Source: Ichthyophis bannanicus (lineage: Eukaryota > Chordata > Amphibia > Gymnophiona > Ichthyophiidae). From it: a stretch of DNA of 64,000 nt. The DNA lies in NCBI GenBank assembly GCA_033557465.1, contig CM066032.1, forward strand, positions 451,976,077 through 452,040,076, written 5' to 3'. The notes under the pieces were generated by a model, which worked only from the letters and a program-made list of their open reading frames with translations, was not told the DNA's origin and searched no databases. The first letter of the stretch is position 1. Every line of letters begins with the position of its first letter. This document shows, piece after piece, positions 20,130 to 30,479 of the stretch. The translations under genes and the position numbers were made by a program.

Positions 20130-20397
20130 ATTTAACAAGTTTTGTATCCCACCTTATCCTTCAATCAAAGCGGTCAATACAACACAGGTTACACACAGGT
20201 AAGGGAAACATGCATCACATTATCAATACATAACAGTATACATAGGGAAATACAGTACATGTCTAACATTACATTTAACTACATGAAGCATGTCGACAAA
20301 TAGAACCAACATAGATTGGCCGTTCCTCGGTCCCCCACGGTCCTACGCCTAAGGGCCACGCCAAAGGGTATAGAAAGAACCTGGAAATAAAATAAAT
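20130..20397 (-). repeat. L2-type 3' end, tail to tail with the previous L2
   Basis: The reverse complement of 'ttttgtatcccaccttatcc' and 'caatcaaagcgg' matches the 3' end at 40661-40740. The rest of the stretch is non-coding 3' UTR-like. Confidence 0.6.
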
Positions 20398-21973
20398 TGC
20401 AATGGTAATCAACATTATTGGCACCCTTGCAGTTCAACCCTTTAATGTCTAATATCTCCTTAAAAAAAAGTGGCCGGTGAAATGGCTTTGGACAGTATAT
20501 GTACACATATTTGGCACATAAAATAATCAAATAAAACAAGACCAATTAAAAAGGACATTGCCAGGATATGATTATTGGGACCCTTATAAACAATTCATAT
20601 CAGTTTGAACAGAAGAACCATATTCCAATTGCAGTAAAATTATATGCACCTGTGATCAATTGTCAGTACTCACATGACTTGAATCAACCAATGAATGATG
20701 GCTCTAATGTTTAAAATGGCCACATTCACTCCCTGTTCCATTTTCACAATGGTGAAGACAAGAGAGCTGCATCAGACTGTCAGAAAAGTCATTATCACCA
20801 AACAACAAAGTTCGAAAGGATACAAGACCATCTCCAAAGACCTTGGGATTCCTATGTCTACAGTTCACAATGTTATTAAGACGTTTTCTGCTCATGGAAT
20901 GGTCAAGAACCTCCCAGGACGTGGTGGGAATAGGAAAATTAATCCAAGTCTTTGAAGGTTAGTGCCCACGTACAACATCCAAAGAGCTTAAGGTTGACCT
21001 GAAGCAATCTGGAGACATGGTTTCAACCAGCACCATACGTTGCACATTAAACAACAAAGGACTTTGTGGGCGAAGGCCAAGGAAGGCCCCACTGCTCAAA
21101 AACAGACATAAAAAAGCACACCTGATCTTTTTCCAAACCCATCTTGAGAAACCACAATCCTTCTGGGAAAATATTCTGTGGACAGATGAAACTAAACTTG
21201 AGCTCTTTGGCAATGCAGATCATCGATACATTTACAGGAGAAAAAATGAAGCTGATAAGGAAAAAAAATGCTCTTCCTACAGTTAAATATAGTGGAGGTT
21301 CTATAATATTGTGGGGCTATTTTGCTGCATCAGGAACTGGAGTCCTGGAACATATTAAAGGAATTGTGAAGTCAGAGCACTACCAAGGTATTCTGGAGTG
21401 AAATGTGCTACCTAGTGTCAGAAAGCTAGATGTGGGTCAAAGGTCATGGGTCCTCCAGCAAGACAACGAACCAAAACATACATCCAAAAGTACAAAAGAA
21501 TGATTAAAAAGGAACAAATGGACTATTTTAAACTGGTCAGGAATGAGTCCTGACCTCAATCCAATCGAGAACCTTTGGAAAGAGCTGAAATCAGCCATTG
21601 GTAAAAGGAATCCTGGAAACATTCATGAGCTGGAACAAATCACAGTTGAAGAGTGGGAGAAACTACCAGCAGACTGATGTATGAAACTTAAAGATGGCTA
21701 TAAGAAACATTTGGAAGCTGTCATCCCTGCCAAGGGTTGTGCAACCAAATTAGCGAAGAGTGCCATTATTCCTGTCCAGATCATATTTAGTTTTTTTCTC
21801 AGAAATTACTATGTCTAAGATGCACAGGCATCTTTTTTGTTGTTGTATACCTTTGAAATACTATTAAAATATTATGATATCATACAGTTGGACTATTTCC
21901 AATTATTTCTCAAAATATTCTATTCAACATACCTCAAATGCAAGGGTGCCAATAATGTTGGCCACAACTGTAC
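20398..21973 (+). mobile_element. Tc1-type DNA transposon, inactive
   Basis: The terminal inverted repeats share AACATTATTGGCACCCTTGCA near both ends (20409 onward; reverse complement ending about 21967) and the outer right end reads CAACTG followed by TA. Length about 1.58 kb fits Tc1 elements. The left outermost bases have decayed. Confidence 0.85.
20749..21775 (+). pseudogene. Tc1-type transposase
   Basis: Start MVKTRELHQ. A paired-like HTH (VRKVIITKQQSSKGYKTISK, then VHNVIKTF) is followed by a GRGG linker. The catalytic core has LWTDETKLELFG (first Asp), [11 protein letters not shown] (second Asp) and SPDLNPIENLWKEL (final acidic residue). Frame breaks near 20953, 21283, 21400 and 21505 disable it. 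The usual length is about 340 residues. Confidence 0.85.
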
Positions 21974-21989
21974 ATAAAATAACGGTTAT

Positions 21990-22150
21990 TTTCATGGCAG
22001 CTAATGTTCAAATATTTCCTGATATATATAAGAAGACACTAGAGAGAAATAAACAGTTCCAAGCTTTGCATGGGAAAGTTCTCCTTCTTGATGCTACTTA
22101 CCTCTTGTGTCTTACTTATAAATGTTTAATTAATTACCAGAATAATTATT
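21990..22150 (+). pseudogene. Possible L1/Tx1 ORF1 C-terminal fragment
   Basis: A short frame reads VQIFPDIYKKTLERNKQFQA and on to a stop. The FPD...TLERNK pattern resembles the start of the C-terminal domain of L1-type ORF1 (compare SFFPDLAKPTVDRRK at 32160-33008). Only about 50 residues, so tentative. Confidence 0.35.
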
Positions 22151-22860
22151 AAAAATTTTTGAACCTGCCCAGTTACAGTATTTCTTAGAGATGTTGGACC
22201 CCTGGAGATTCCTAATGGGTGAGTCCTACTTCCCTGTTAAAAACTGAAGATATTGTTTGCCCTTGTTTTTCTTTGTCTCCTTTTTTCACTTTAGTCTACC
22301 TCCATATGGTGTGTATCTTAGTCCATTACGGAATAGTGGGCTTATTGATGTGTTTTGTCTAGGGTACCTGTGATTTATGTTTTATCTGTTATGGGATTGC
22401 TCTTCCATTAGACATTGAAACATTTTACTTGATGTTTCTAGTCTAATCTCTACTCAAGATATACTACTTTAGGCTAGCCTTTCCCGAACTCTAGCCTATC
22501 CTCTGCTACGAGCAGGAGTGTTGATTGCTGGCATGCTGCAGCTCAAGCAGGGCTTCCATTCCCTCTCTCCTTTTGTGTCTAATCATACTGCTGCGTTATA
22601 CCCTTTTGTTCTCCCCCCCACCCTTGATCCTTTGATTTCTATGTTGCTTGTTTGCCACGCCCCTCCCTTATTTTTAGCTTGTAAACTATATAGGTTTTGT
22701 AAGATATGTGGTATATCAAATAAAAATGAAATGTGAACAAGCAATTTTCTCTAGTACAAACATTGTCTTGATTTATATTTTCAAAAAGGTAAAAAAAAAA
22801 ATTGAGTGCTGAGAAAAAGAGCAGGCTGAGCTCACCTCTGAGAAGCTCTGCTTTAAGAGG
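22151..22860. other. No clear feature
   Basis: AT-rich sequence without a plausible gene. GTATATCAAATAAAAATG at about 22710-22730 looks like a LINE 3' end with a polyadenylation signal, and a poly-A run follows at 22791. Not assigned. Confidence 0.4.
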
Positions 22861-24420
22861 CATTGTTTACTAAAGCGTGGTATCCAGGAGTGTGGAATTT
22901 AGCACAGTGTGTACATGTATTTGGCCACACATTAGCCAGGAGCGTGGCACCAAGAGGCAACCATACTAAACCGCAGCACACTGATAGGTGGGGTTAGGAT
23001 GGAGCTAAGATGGAGAGTGGAAAGTTACAGCGGCGCACAGCTAGCATGGCCATGCTTGTGGTGCTGCTGGGCTGGAAATACGCTGCTAGCAGAGGTACTA
23101 CTATCACCATCCTCTTACCAAGTCGTAGTTGCATCTGCTGTGTGAGCCTTCCACCAATGCACAGTATGGGGGCACCACCCACACAGAACGATGGCCAGGA
23201 CCCCCCCCCCCCCAATATATTCTATGGCATGGGGAACCTCTTTGGGGACAACTAGGTGGTCATCTAGGGCAATGGTTTCAGGAGAGCCTACAAGAGTTCC
23301 TGACAACCACATCCACCCAAAGAGCCTGCAGCTGAAGAAGAGCCCTGCAGAGAGGGTGGACAAATATATACATACATGGCAAAGGAATGTTTCCATACCA
23401 CACTGTCAAGAGCAGGTACTTGCATGAGATCACTTTGACTGAGCTGCAGCGCTATGGCCCTGGGAAGGGGGGCATGCGGTGGAATGCATCCCTATGGAGC
23501 TCAAGACCCATGCACCTGCCTGCATACAACAGAGACAGCACTGCACCTATAGCCCCAGACCCAATGCCATCATCTGTTATAGTGCAGAGATATGCAGAAG
23601 CCTGAGTGGCACACGGGTGGCAGGGGTAGTGCCCTTGCTATACCAGCAGCAGCGGCTGATGTGATACCTAGCCCCACTTCCACCTCTCTACATGGACATT
23701 GGGGGGAGGGCATGCCAAATCAGCCACAAAGGGTGGACAGTCAGTCCTGGTGCGGGGTTGTCAGCTGGGCCACATAGGCAGGATTGGAGATGAGTGAAGA
23801 CAGTTGGGAGGCGAGGTATGCAAATGAGGTGATGCACATAATTTATTTATTATACATTTGGCAAATGGAAGGTTTGACACATCATAGAACAGTCTGACCA
23901 CTGCCTTCCCTGCATGTAACAATGTGTATTTGCACCTGGGTGGGCTGCATTGCAGCGATGGGCTCTGTTCCTGGACGCCATGGTCCCTTACCCTGACCAT
24001 GCGAGGACTCTAAATGAGGTCAATCAAGACTTTCTGTAAGACATTTCTGGATCCCTTAGCAAGTTTTATATTATTAGTCACTGTATACTCAGAATCTGAC
24101 TGATCGTGACATCTAATTAGGGGGTCTGTCTACTAAACTCTGTTAGCTGCTACTGCAGAGTTAATGTGGAAATACCGCCTGGTGGTAGCAGCTAATGTGG
24201 GGAAAGTGCAGACATCATGGAGTATGTCTACGATGTATTTCCACTTTCCATGACAGTTGCAGGCAAAGGCACGATTAGGGTAGAGAGGGGGTGGTTGGAT
24301 TACATTGTGCGGTAGCTTACAGATATCCTCACACAAGATGAATTAGATAAATACTTTTATAGTTTTTTAGCTTAATTTTGCTCAGTTTCACTTAGAACTA
24401 TATTTTTTGTGAATTCTTTG
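22861..24420. other. Unassigned, possible large non-autonomous DNA element
   Basis: CATTGTTTACTAAAGCG (22863) and GGTCTGTCTACTAAACTC (24122) resemble the MITE termini at 13566 and 14499, both in left-end orientation. Between them are a run of 14 C (about 23201-23214) and two modest plus-strand frames (23387-23605 and 23479-23664) with no domain I recognise. 24121-24345 holds inverted CTGCTACTGCAGAG/GTAGCAGC motifs. Confidence 0.4.
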
Positions 24421-24444
24421 ATCTCCAGGAACAAGCAGGAATAC

Positions 24445-24581
24445 GTCATCACATATGGGTACGTCGGTACCGACGGAGCCCGCGCGGGAAAGCTCCCCAG
24501 CTTTTCAGATTAAAAGCTTTTGGGGCCTCCCACTGCACATGCGCGCTGCCTTCCCGCCTTCCTGACCAGCTCTCGTCAGTT
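24445..24581. repeat. Left inverted terminal repeat of the DIRS element
   Basis: Reverse complement of 29851-29987. Contains the inner palindrome GTCGGTACCGAC. I see one mismatch (GGGAAAGCTC versus GGGAATGCTC). The outer extension 24421-24444 is reproduced in the internal complementary region. Confidence 0.9.
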
Positions 24582-24799
24582 TTCTTTTTTTTCCCGCGGA
24601 GCCAGCAGGTCGTGTTCCTGTCACCGCTGAAGAAATTGTTAATTTTATTGTTTTCTTTAGACCGCGTACCTGCCTTCCCCATTCTGAAACCGGTACTGCC
24701 GGTCTCTCTTTCTTTCTTTTAAAAAAAATAAAATATTTTTCTTTTCTTCAGCACAGCTTGGTACTTTGTTAGGCCTTCAGGCCTACACAATTTCTCCTC

Positions 24800-26611
24800 A
24801 TGGAGAAGCCAGTTCCTGGTTTTAAAAAGTGTACCAAGTGCAGTGCTGTCATTCCTCTTACAGACACCCATGAATGGTGTCTTAAATGTTTAGGACCTGA
24901 CCATTCCATACCGGACTGCCCATCCTGCTCCCAGATGTCGAAACGTGGATTGCAGAACCGGGCCAACAAGTTCCATGTGCTGTTTCCTTCAGAAGCATCA
25001 CAGTCATCCAGGTCTTCCTCTCCGGATGGATCTCAGGTAACCAAAACTCCAGTGGGCAAATCCTCTAAAAGCAAATCTCTTTCTAAAGATCGAGAGGCTC
25101 TCAATTCTGAGTTCGAGGATTCTGCCCAGGCCAAAAAACCCCGGCGGGAGGCTCCGGCCTCCAAAGCAATCATGGGGTCACAGGTTGACATCGATGGCGC
25201 GGCCTCGACAGATCACCTGTTGTACTGCTCTGGGGTACCGGCCCATACCGGTACCGACATCCAGGCAGCAGTGGCGTCTATGGGCAATACTGTCCAAGTC
25301 ATGCAGCAGGCCATTCTGGCTTTTATTAATGCTGCTACGCCCTCGGTACCGCAGCCAGCGGTACCGGGTCCGGTTCCAGTAATAGCTTCCATACCGGAAC
25401 CGAGGCCATCGTCTTCCAAACGCAGATCGGTTCCGCATGCCGGATCCGGGCTTTTGCCCGGTACCGATCCCATACCCAGTACGCCCGATGTCGATACCGA
25501 ACGGTATGCGTATCGTGCGTTGGAAGCACATAGAGGATACTCTGCTTCTTCAGAGGATTTTAACTCCTCTGATGATTCTGATGAGTTCTCCCTTGATCTT
25601 CCTGAGGAGCCTTCTTCTCCTAACAGGAGAATGTCTCCACCAGAGGATTTGTCCTTTCAGGACTTCATCATAGAAATGGCTAAAGGTCTTTCTATTGCTT
25701 CATCCTCTGAAAAGGAACCCAGATCAAAGAAACTGGATATTTTAGGATACTCTAAGTCTCCTAAAGAGGCAGTCACCCTGCCTATCCATCAAATCCTTCA
25801 AGAACACTTGATGGACTTATGGGAGGCTCCTCTAACATTGTCTCCTTCTTCTCGCAGGTTGGACACCATGTACCGTGTCCCCCCTTCTCCTGGTTTCCAA
25901 AAAACCCAGTTGCCTCACCATTCTATTGTGGTGAAGTCTGCAATGAAGAAGATAAAGAGTACCAAAAGGCACTCTTCTACTCCTCCAGGGCGAGAATGTA
26001 AGACTCTAGACTCTTTTGGCAGGAAAATTTTCCAGGCTACTATGCTTATAGCCAGGATTAATTCCTATAGTCTTTACATGGGCATGTTTCTCAGTGAAAT
26101 CGCTCTAAAAGTTCGGCATTTTGCCCCCTTTATCCCTGAGGATAAGAGGGAGCAGTTCATTTCCTTAGTGAAACACCTTTTGGATATTTCAAAGTTCTCC
26201 AACAGGGCAGCTTTTGATTCCTTTGAGGGTGCTGGTAGGGCTTCGGGCATTGCTATAGCAGCCCGACGTCTTGCTTGGCTCCAGGCTTCTGATCTAGAAC
26301 CTTGGGTCCTAGATGGCTTACGAAATCTGCCCTGTACAGGTGAGAACTTATTTGGTGAGGAGTGGCAAATTAAGGCCACTCAAATGGATGCAGAAAATGC
26401 CACCTTAGATAGACTTTCTAAGTCTACCTCCACTCCTGCCAAGAAGTCTTTTAAGAGGCCTTATTACAAGAAGTCCAGATTTTCTACAAATACTGGCCAA
26501 CAATCCTCTCAGCCTCGTTTTGCTGCTAAACGTCAGCAACCTAAACAGGCAAGGTCAAAGCCTGCGGCGTCTGCTACGCCTCAGCAGGCTCCATCCCCTC
26601 AGGGGTTTTGA
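24800..26611 (+). CDS. DIRS gag-like protein
   Basis: 603 residues. The N-terminus has a Cys/His cluster (CTKCSAVI, EWCLKCLGPDH, CPSCSQM; residues about 12-48) that could bind zinc. The middle is Ser/Pro/acid-rich with many GT dipeptides. The C-terminal half contains blocks shared with the decayed copy (LSFQDFIIEMAKGL, KTLDSFGRKIFQATMLIARI) and ends in a basic, Gln/Pro-rich tail, consistent with nucleic-acid binding. Role as particle protein is inferred from position. It overlaps the start of the RT frame by about 90 bp. Confidence 0.85.
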   Translation: MEKPVPGFKKCTKCSAVIPLTDTHEWCLKCLGPDHSIPDCPSCSQMSKRGLQNRANKFHVLFPSEASQSSRSSSPDGSQVTKTPVGKSSKSKSLSKDREALNSEFEDSAQAKKPRREAPASKAIMGSQVDIDGAASTDHLLYCSGVPAHTGTDIQAAVASMGNTVQVMQQAILAFINAATPSVPQPAVPGPVPVIASIPEPRPSSSKRRSVPHAGSGLLPGTDPIPSTPDVDTERYAYRALEAHRGYSASSEDFNSSDDSDEFSLDLPEEPSSPNRRMSPPEDLSFQDFIIEMAKGLSIASSSEKEPRSKKLDILGYSKSPKEAVTLPIHQILQEHLMDLWEAPLTLSPSSRRLDTMYRVPPSPGFQKTQLPHHSIVVKSAMKKIKSTKRHSSTPPGRECKTLDSFGRKIFQATMLIARINSYSLYMGMFLSEIALKVRHFAPFIPEDKREQFISLVKHLLDISKFSNRAAFDSFEGAGRASGIAIAARRLAWLQASDLEPWVLDGLRNLPCTGENLFGEEWQIKATQMDAENATLDRLSKSTSTPAKKSFKRPYYKKSRFSTNTGQQSSQPRFAAKRQQPKQARSKPAASATPQQAPSPQGF

Positions 26612-28535
26612 CTTGCCCCTAGAGAACTTAACTTTTCTGGCTCTAGAACAACCAGAGCCCCTCACCATACCCGGAAGGTTAGCTCACTTTGCTCCCAGAT
26701 GGGAGCAAATTACATCAGAGCAATGGACCCTCTCTATCATCAGAGAGGGTTACAAACTCCATTTTTCCGACCTTCCTCCTTATACTATGGTGAGGCAGTT
26801 CAATTCTCCCCCATCTCTCCTGGCCCTCTTGGGTCAGGAAGTCTCCTCCCTCCTTGCCCAGGGGGCAATAGAGGAGGTCCCTCTTCTTCAACAGGGGACG
26901 GGATTCTACTCCCCTTATTTTCTAATACCAAAGAAGACAGAGGGCTTCAGACCAATTCTGGATCTGAGAGAATTGAACAAATTTCTTTTCAAGGAGAAAT
27001 TCAAAATGCTTTCTCTGGGCATTCTCCTTCCATACCTTCAGAGTCAGGATTGGCTTTGTTCTCTAGATCTAAAGGATGCGTATACACACATACTCATCCA
27101 CCCATCCCACAGAAAATACCTTCGATTTCTGTTTCAGGGAAAACATTTCCAGTACAGAGTACTCCCCTTCGGTCTAGCCTCTGCTCCAAGAGTGTTCACC
27201 AAATGCATGGCAGTCGTAGCTGCCTTTCTAAGAGGCCTGGGAATTTTCATATTCCCATACCTGGACGACTGGCTCATCCGAGCTCCCTCTCAGTCCCAGG
27301 CCCAAATTTCCCTGGACCGCACAAGGCGTCTTCTGCAATATCTAGGACTGGTAGTAAACCTTCCCAAGTCTCAGCTAATCCCTACTCAGTCTCTCGAGTT
27401 CATAGGGGCCCAGTTAGACACCATCACTGCAAGGGCCTACCTGCCTCAGGTCAGGGCCCAACGCCTGCTGAGTTTGGCCTCCCAAGCTCAGTCCAGCAGT
27501 CATTTGACAGCCCGGGAAATGCTGCGACTTCTGGGCCACATGGCCTCCACGGTACATGTGGTGCCCTACGCTCGTCTGCATATGAGAGCAGCTCAATGGA
27601 CCTTGGCCACCCAGTGGACTCAAGCATCTGGAGCGCTCTCCGACCAAATACTCACCTCAAGCCGTCTATTTTGGTCCCTCCAATGGTGGACATCCACCAA
27701 GAATCTGTTGTTGGGGGCCCCCTTCCAACCTTTGTTGCCCCAAGCAACCCTCACAACAGATGCCTCCCAGACAGGGTGGGGAGCTCATCTTCAGAACCTC
27801 TCCACTCAGGGCACTTGGTCTCCACAGGAGGCCACCCTTCATATCAACCTCCTGGAACTGCGAGCAATTTACCTTGCCCTCAAGGTCTTCTATACCCTCC
27901 TTGTCAACCTGACTGTCCTAGTTCAGACAGACAATCAGGTAGCCATGTTCTATATAAACAAACAAGGAGGGACAGGCTCTCTGTCACTTTGCAACGAAGC
28001 TCTCAGAATATGGGCCTTCGCCAGAGAGCATCAAATTCACCTTCTTGCAGTGTATCTTCCAGGAGTTCAAAACTCTCGTGCAGACAGACTCAGTCGAGTT
28101 CTGCTTCCACACGAATGGTCCCTACATATGGACCAGATACGCAGAATCTTTCAGGAATGGGGGACCCCGGACATAGACCTCTTTGCAAGTCCGTGGAATG
28201 CCAAACTTCCCCGGTTCTGTTCCAGAACTCAGTGTCAGGGAGCTCAGGCCCACGATGCCTTCCTCCTGCATTGGGGTCAGGAATTCCTCTATGCCTTTCC
28301 ACCCATTCCTCTAATATCCAAGACTCTGTTCAAGCTCCAGAGGGATCACGGGACTATGATCCTCATAGCTCCCCGCTGGCCACGCCAGGTGTGGTTCCCT
28401 CTACTTCTGCATCTCTCCCAGGGATCCTCCCTGGACCTGGGAGCTGCGCCAGACCTCCTGTCTCAGGAGGAGGGGACTTTGTGGCACCCAAACCCCAAAT
28501 CCCTACATCTCAGAGCTTGGTTACTGAAGGCCTAA
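26520..28535 (+). CDS. DIRS reverse transcriptase-RNase H with methyltransferase-like domain
   Basis: 671 residues from the first ATG, which lies inside the gag frame; translation may instead begin by frameshift. RT blocks: GFRPILDLRELN, LDLKDAYTHI, LPFGLASAPRVF and the catalytic YLDD at 27258-27269. RNase H: LTTDASQTGWGAH, LLELRAI and QTDNQVAM, ending RADRLSR. The C-terminal segment (DIDLFASPWNAKLPRFCSR, IAPRWPRQVWFPLL) corresponds to the DAM-like methyltransferase region known in DIRS elements. All key acidic residues are present and there is no stop. Confidence 0.92.
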   Translation: MLLNVSNLNRQGQSLRRLLRLSRLHPLRGFDLPLENLTFLALEQPEPLTIPGRLAHFAPRWEQITSEQWTLSIIREGYKLHFSDLPPYTMVRQFNSPPSLLALLGQEVSSLLAQGAIEEVPLLQQGTGFYSPYFLIPKKTEGFRPILDLRELNKFLFKEKFKMLSLGILLPYLQSQDWLCSLDLKDAYTHILIHPSHRKYLRFLFQGKHFQYRVLPFGLASAPRVFTKCMAVVAAFLRGLGIFIFPYLDDWLIRAPSQSQAQISLDRTRRLLQYLGLVVNLPKSQLIPTQSLEFIGAQLDTITARAYLPQVRAQRLLSLASQAQSSSHLTAREMLRLLGHMASTVHVVPYARLHMRAAQWTLATQWTQASGALSDQILTSSRLFWSLQWWTSTKNLLLGAPFQPLLPQATLTTDASQTGWGAHLQNLSTQGTWSPQEATLHINLLELRAIYLALKVFYTLLVNLTVLVQTDNQVAMFYINKQGGTGSLSLCNEALRIWAFAREHQIHLLAVYLPGVQNSRADRLSRVLLPHEWSLHMDQIRRIFQEWGTPDIDLFASPWNAKLPRFCSRTQCQGAQAHDAFLLHWGQEFLYAFPPIPLISKTLFKLQRDHGTMILIAPRWPRQVWFPLLLHLSQGSSLDLGAAPDLLSQEEGTLWHPNPKSLHLRAWLLKA

Positions 28536-29572
28536 GTCTTCAAGACTTTAATCTTTCTCAACCTGTGACAGATATCCTTCATGCCTCTAGGAAACCTTCC
28601 ACGAGGCGTTCTTATGCTTTCAAATGGAAACGTTTTTCCATTTGGTGTGCTCAGCAGGGTCTTGACCCTCTAGCACTTCCTTTGAATTCCCTCTTGGATT
28701 ATCTCCTGCATCTTTCAAATGCAGGCCTTAAGACGAATTCAGTAAGGGTCCATTTGAGTGCTATTACAGCATCCTTAAAACCTATAAATGGACAACCTGT
28801 CTCCTCTCATCCTCTTGTTTCACGTTTCATGAGAGGCCTGACTCTAACTAAACCTCCCATCCGACCTCCTCCGGTAGCATGGGATTTGAACCTAGTTCTA
28901 GGTCAGCTTATGAAGCCACCTTTTGAGCCTTTGGACTCTACCTCCTTCAAATTTCTTTCCTGGAAGGTTGTTTTCCTTATTGCAGTCACTTCGGCTCGCC
29001 GCATCAGTGAACTGCAGGCTTTAGTGGCTCATCCACCTTATACTAGGTTTCATCATGATAAGGTGGTCCTTATTTCGAATCCCCACTTTATGCCCAAAGT
29101 GGTCTCGCCTTTTCATCTTAATCAAGAGGTATATCTACCTGTCTTTTTCCCGGCTCCTCATGCATCCAGTGCAGAGAGGAACCTTCATACTCTGGATTGT
29201 AAAAGAGCTCTTGCCTTTTACCTCAACAGGACTCAACCACATCGAAAGTCTTCCCAACTTTTCGTGGCTTTTGATCCTTCTCATTTGGGACTTCCAGTCA
29301 CCAAGCGTACACTTTCCAATTGGATCGCTCAGTGTATTTCTTTTGCTTACCAGAGTAAGAACATTTCTATGGAGGGCCATGTCACAGCTCACAATGTGAG
29401 GGCCATGGCCACTTCTATGGCTCATCTTCACTCTGTGTCCATAGATCAGATCTGTCGAGCAGCCACTTGGGCCTCGGTTCATACCTTCACAGCCCATTAC
29501 TGCTTGGACAAGGACTCCCGCCGGGATGCCTTGTTTGGTCAGGCTGTCCTCAAACACCTGTTCCATACTTAA
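28115..29572 (+). CDS. DIRS tyrosine recombinase
   Basis: Phage-integrase-type recombinase. N-terminal core-binding part: RRSYAFKWKRFSIWC and LLDYLLHLSNAGLKT. Catalytic residues: Arg in TSARRISEL (about 28997), HNVR at about 29389-29400 and Tyr at 29498-29500 in AHYCL. It replaces the DDE integrase and resolves or inserts circular DNA. The frame is in fact open back to an ATG at 26699, across nearly the whole RT. I chose 28115 as the start because it is an ATG near the conserved domain; 28157 is an alternative, and the true start could involve frameshifting. Confidence 0.85.
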   Translation: MVPTYGPDTQNLSGMGDPGHRPLCKSVECQTSPVLFQNSVSGSSGPRCLPPALGSGIPLCLSTHSSNIQDSVQAPEGSRDYDPHSSPLATPGVVPSTSASLPGILPGPGSCARPPVSGGGDFVAPKPQIPTSQSLVTEGLSLQDFNLSQPVTDILHASRKPSTRRSYAFKWKRFSIWCAQQGLDPLALPLNSLLDYLLHLSNAGLKTNSVRVHLSAITASLKPINGQPVSSHPLVSRFMRGLTLTKPPIRPPPVAWDLNLVLGQLMKPPFEPLDSTSFKFLSWKVVFLIAVTSARRISELQALVAHPPYTRFHHDKVVLISNPHFMPKVVSPFHLNQEVYLPVFFPAPHASSAERNLHTLDCKRALAFYLNRTQPHRKSSQLFVAFDPSHLGLPVTKRTLSNWIAQCISFAYQSKNISMEGHVTAHNVRAMATSMAHLHSVSIDQICRAATWASVHTFTAHYCLDKDSRRDALFGQAVLKHLFHT

Positions 29573-29670
29573 ACAACTCCTGCCCACCTTCCCTGGATGG
29601 ATGCCTGAGATCCATGCGAAGATGGTTTACCCTTGGAGGGGGATCTCCCAGGCATCTTAGCTAGAGAGTC

Positions 29671-29767
29671 CCCATATGTGATGACGTATTCCTGCTTGTT
29701 CCTGGAGATAGCACAGTTACTTACCTGTAACAGGTGATCTCTGGGAACAGCAGGAATTAGTCATCAC
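29671..29767. repeat. DIRS internal complementary region
   Basis: The first half (CCCATATGTGATGACG, CTTGTTCCTGGAGAT) is the reverse complement of the left outer end. The second half (GCACAGTTACTTACC to TTAGTCATCAC) is the reverse complement of the right outer end. They meet at GGAGATAGCAC. In DIRS replication this region templates completion of both ends and circularisation. Confidence 0.9.
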
Positions 29768-29850
29768 AACCCACCCACCTCCCCTAGGAGTTGTATCTCT
29801 ATCTATCTATCTTCCTGTCCTCTCTCTCTATTGTCTCAGCTTTAAACTCG

Positions 29851-29987
29851 AACTGACGAGAGCTGGTCAGGAAGGCGGGAAGGCAGCGCGCATGTGCAGT
29901 GGGAGGCCCCAAAAGCTTTTAATCTGAAAAGCTGGGGAGCATTCCCGCGCGGGCTCCGTCGGTACCGACGTACCCATATGTGATGAC
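29851..29987. repeat. Right inverted terminal repeat of the DIRS element
   Basis: Pairs with 24445-24581. The outer extension continues to about 30037 (GGTAAGTAACTGTGCT), which is copied in inverse orientation in the internal complementary region. Confidence 0.9.
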
Positions 29988-30479
29988 TAATTCCTGCTGT
30001 TCCCAGAGATCACCTGTTACAGGTAAGTAACTGTGCTTTCCTCTCTTTACAGCTTCTACTACTACTATTTTTTTTTTTTTTAAACTTTTATTTTCATTTT
30101 GCAACAAACAAAAGAAACAACACACCAAAAGAGACAAAACAAGTATACAATAAGGAAAAGTAAACCCATTACCCCCCACCCCGATGCTTCTTCTCTACCC
30201 GATTATATCAGCATGTGAGCGCTTCCAATTAACAGTGATTATACATCAAACGATCAAAAGAGTATCTACAATACAGCATGATCATGGGACAGAGATATAT
30301 ACAAAGTTAGACAGTCAGATGAGAGCATTTAGCAAAATGTACATAGTCATTGAGCATCTTCCATTGAGACCAATGAGAAGGAGTCTGAACGGAGGAAGCG
30401 AACAGACGAGGTATTTGTTCATATTTACTGTAAAGACAAGCATGATTCCACCATTCATTGGGGCTCAGATGGGAGCTAA

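Larger units (their letters stand above)
24421..30037 (+). mobile_element. DIRS-type tyrosine-recombinase retroelement, apparently intact
   Basis: Inverted terminal repeats (24445-24581 and 29851-29987), unequal outer extensions, three overlapping reading frames (gag-like, RT-RNase H-methyltransferase-like, tyrosine recombinase) and an internal complementary region at 29671-29767. This is the full DIRS architecture. The terminal repeats differ at about one position over more than 130 bp and all frames are open, so the copy is young. No target duplication is expected, because integration uses the recombinase instead of a DDE integrase. Confidence 0.93.

Noticed and set aside
26699..28114. Separate protein upstream of the DIRS recombinase
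   Set aside because: The frame is open but has no domain; kept only as an observation on overlap, not annotated as a gene.
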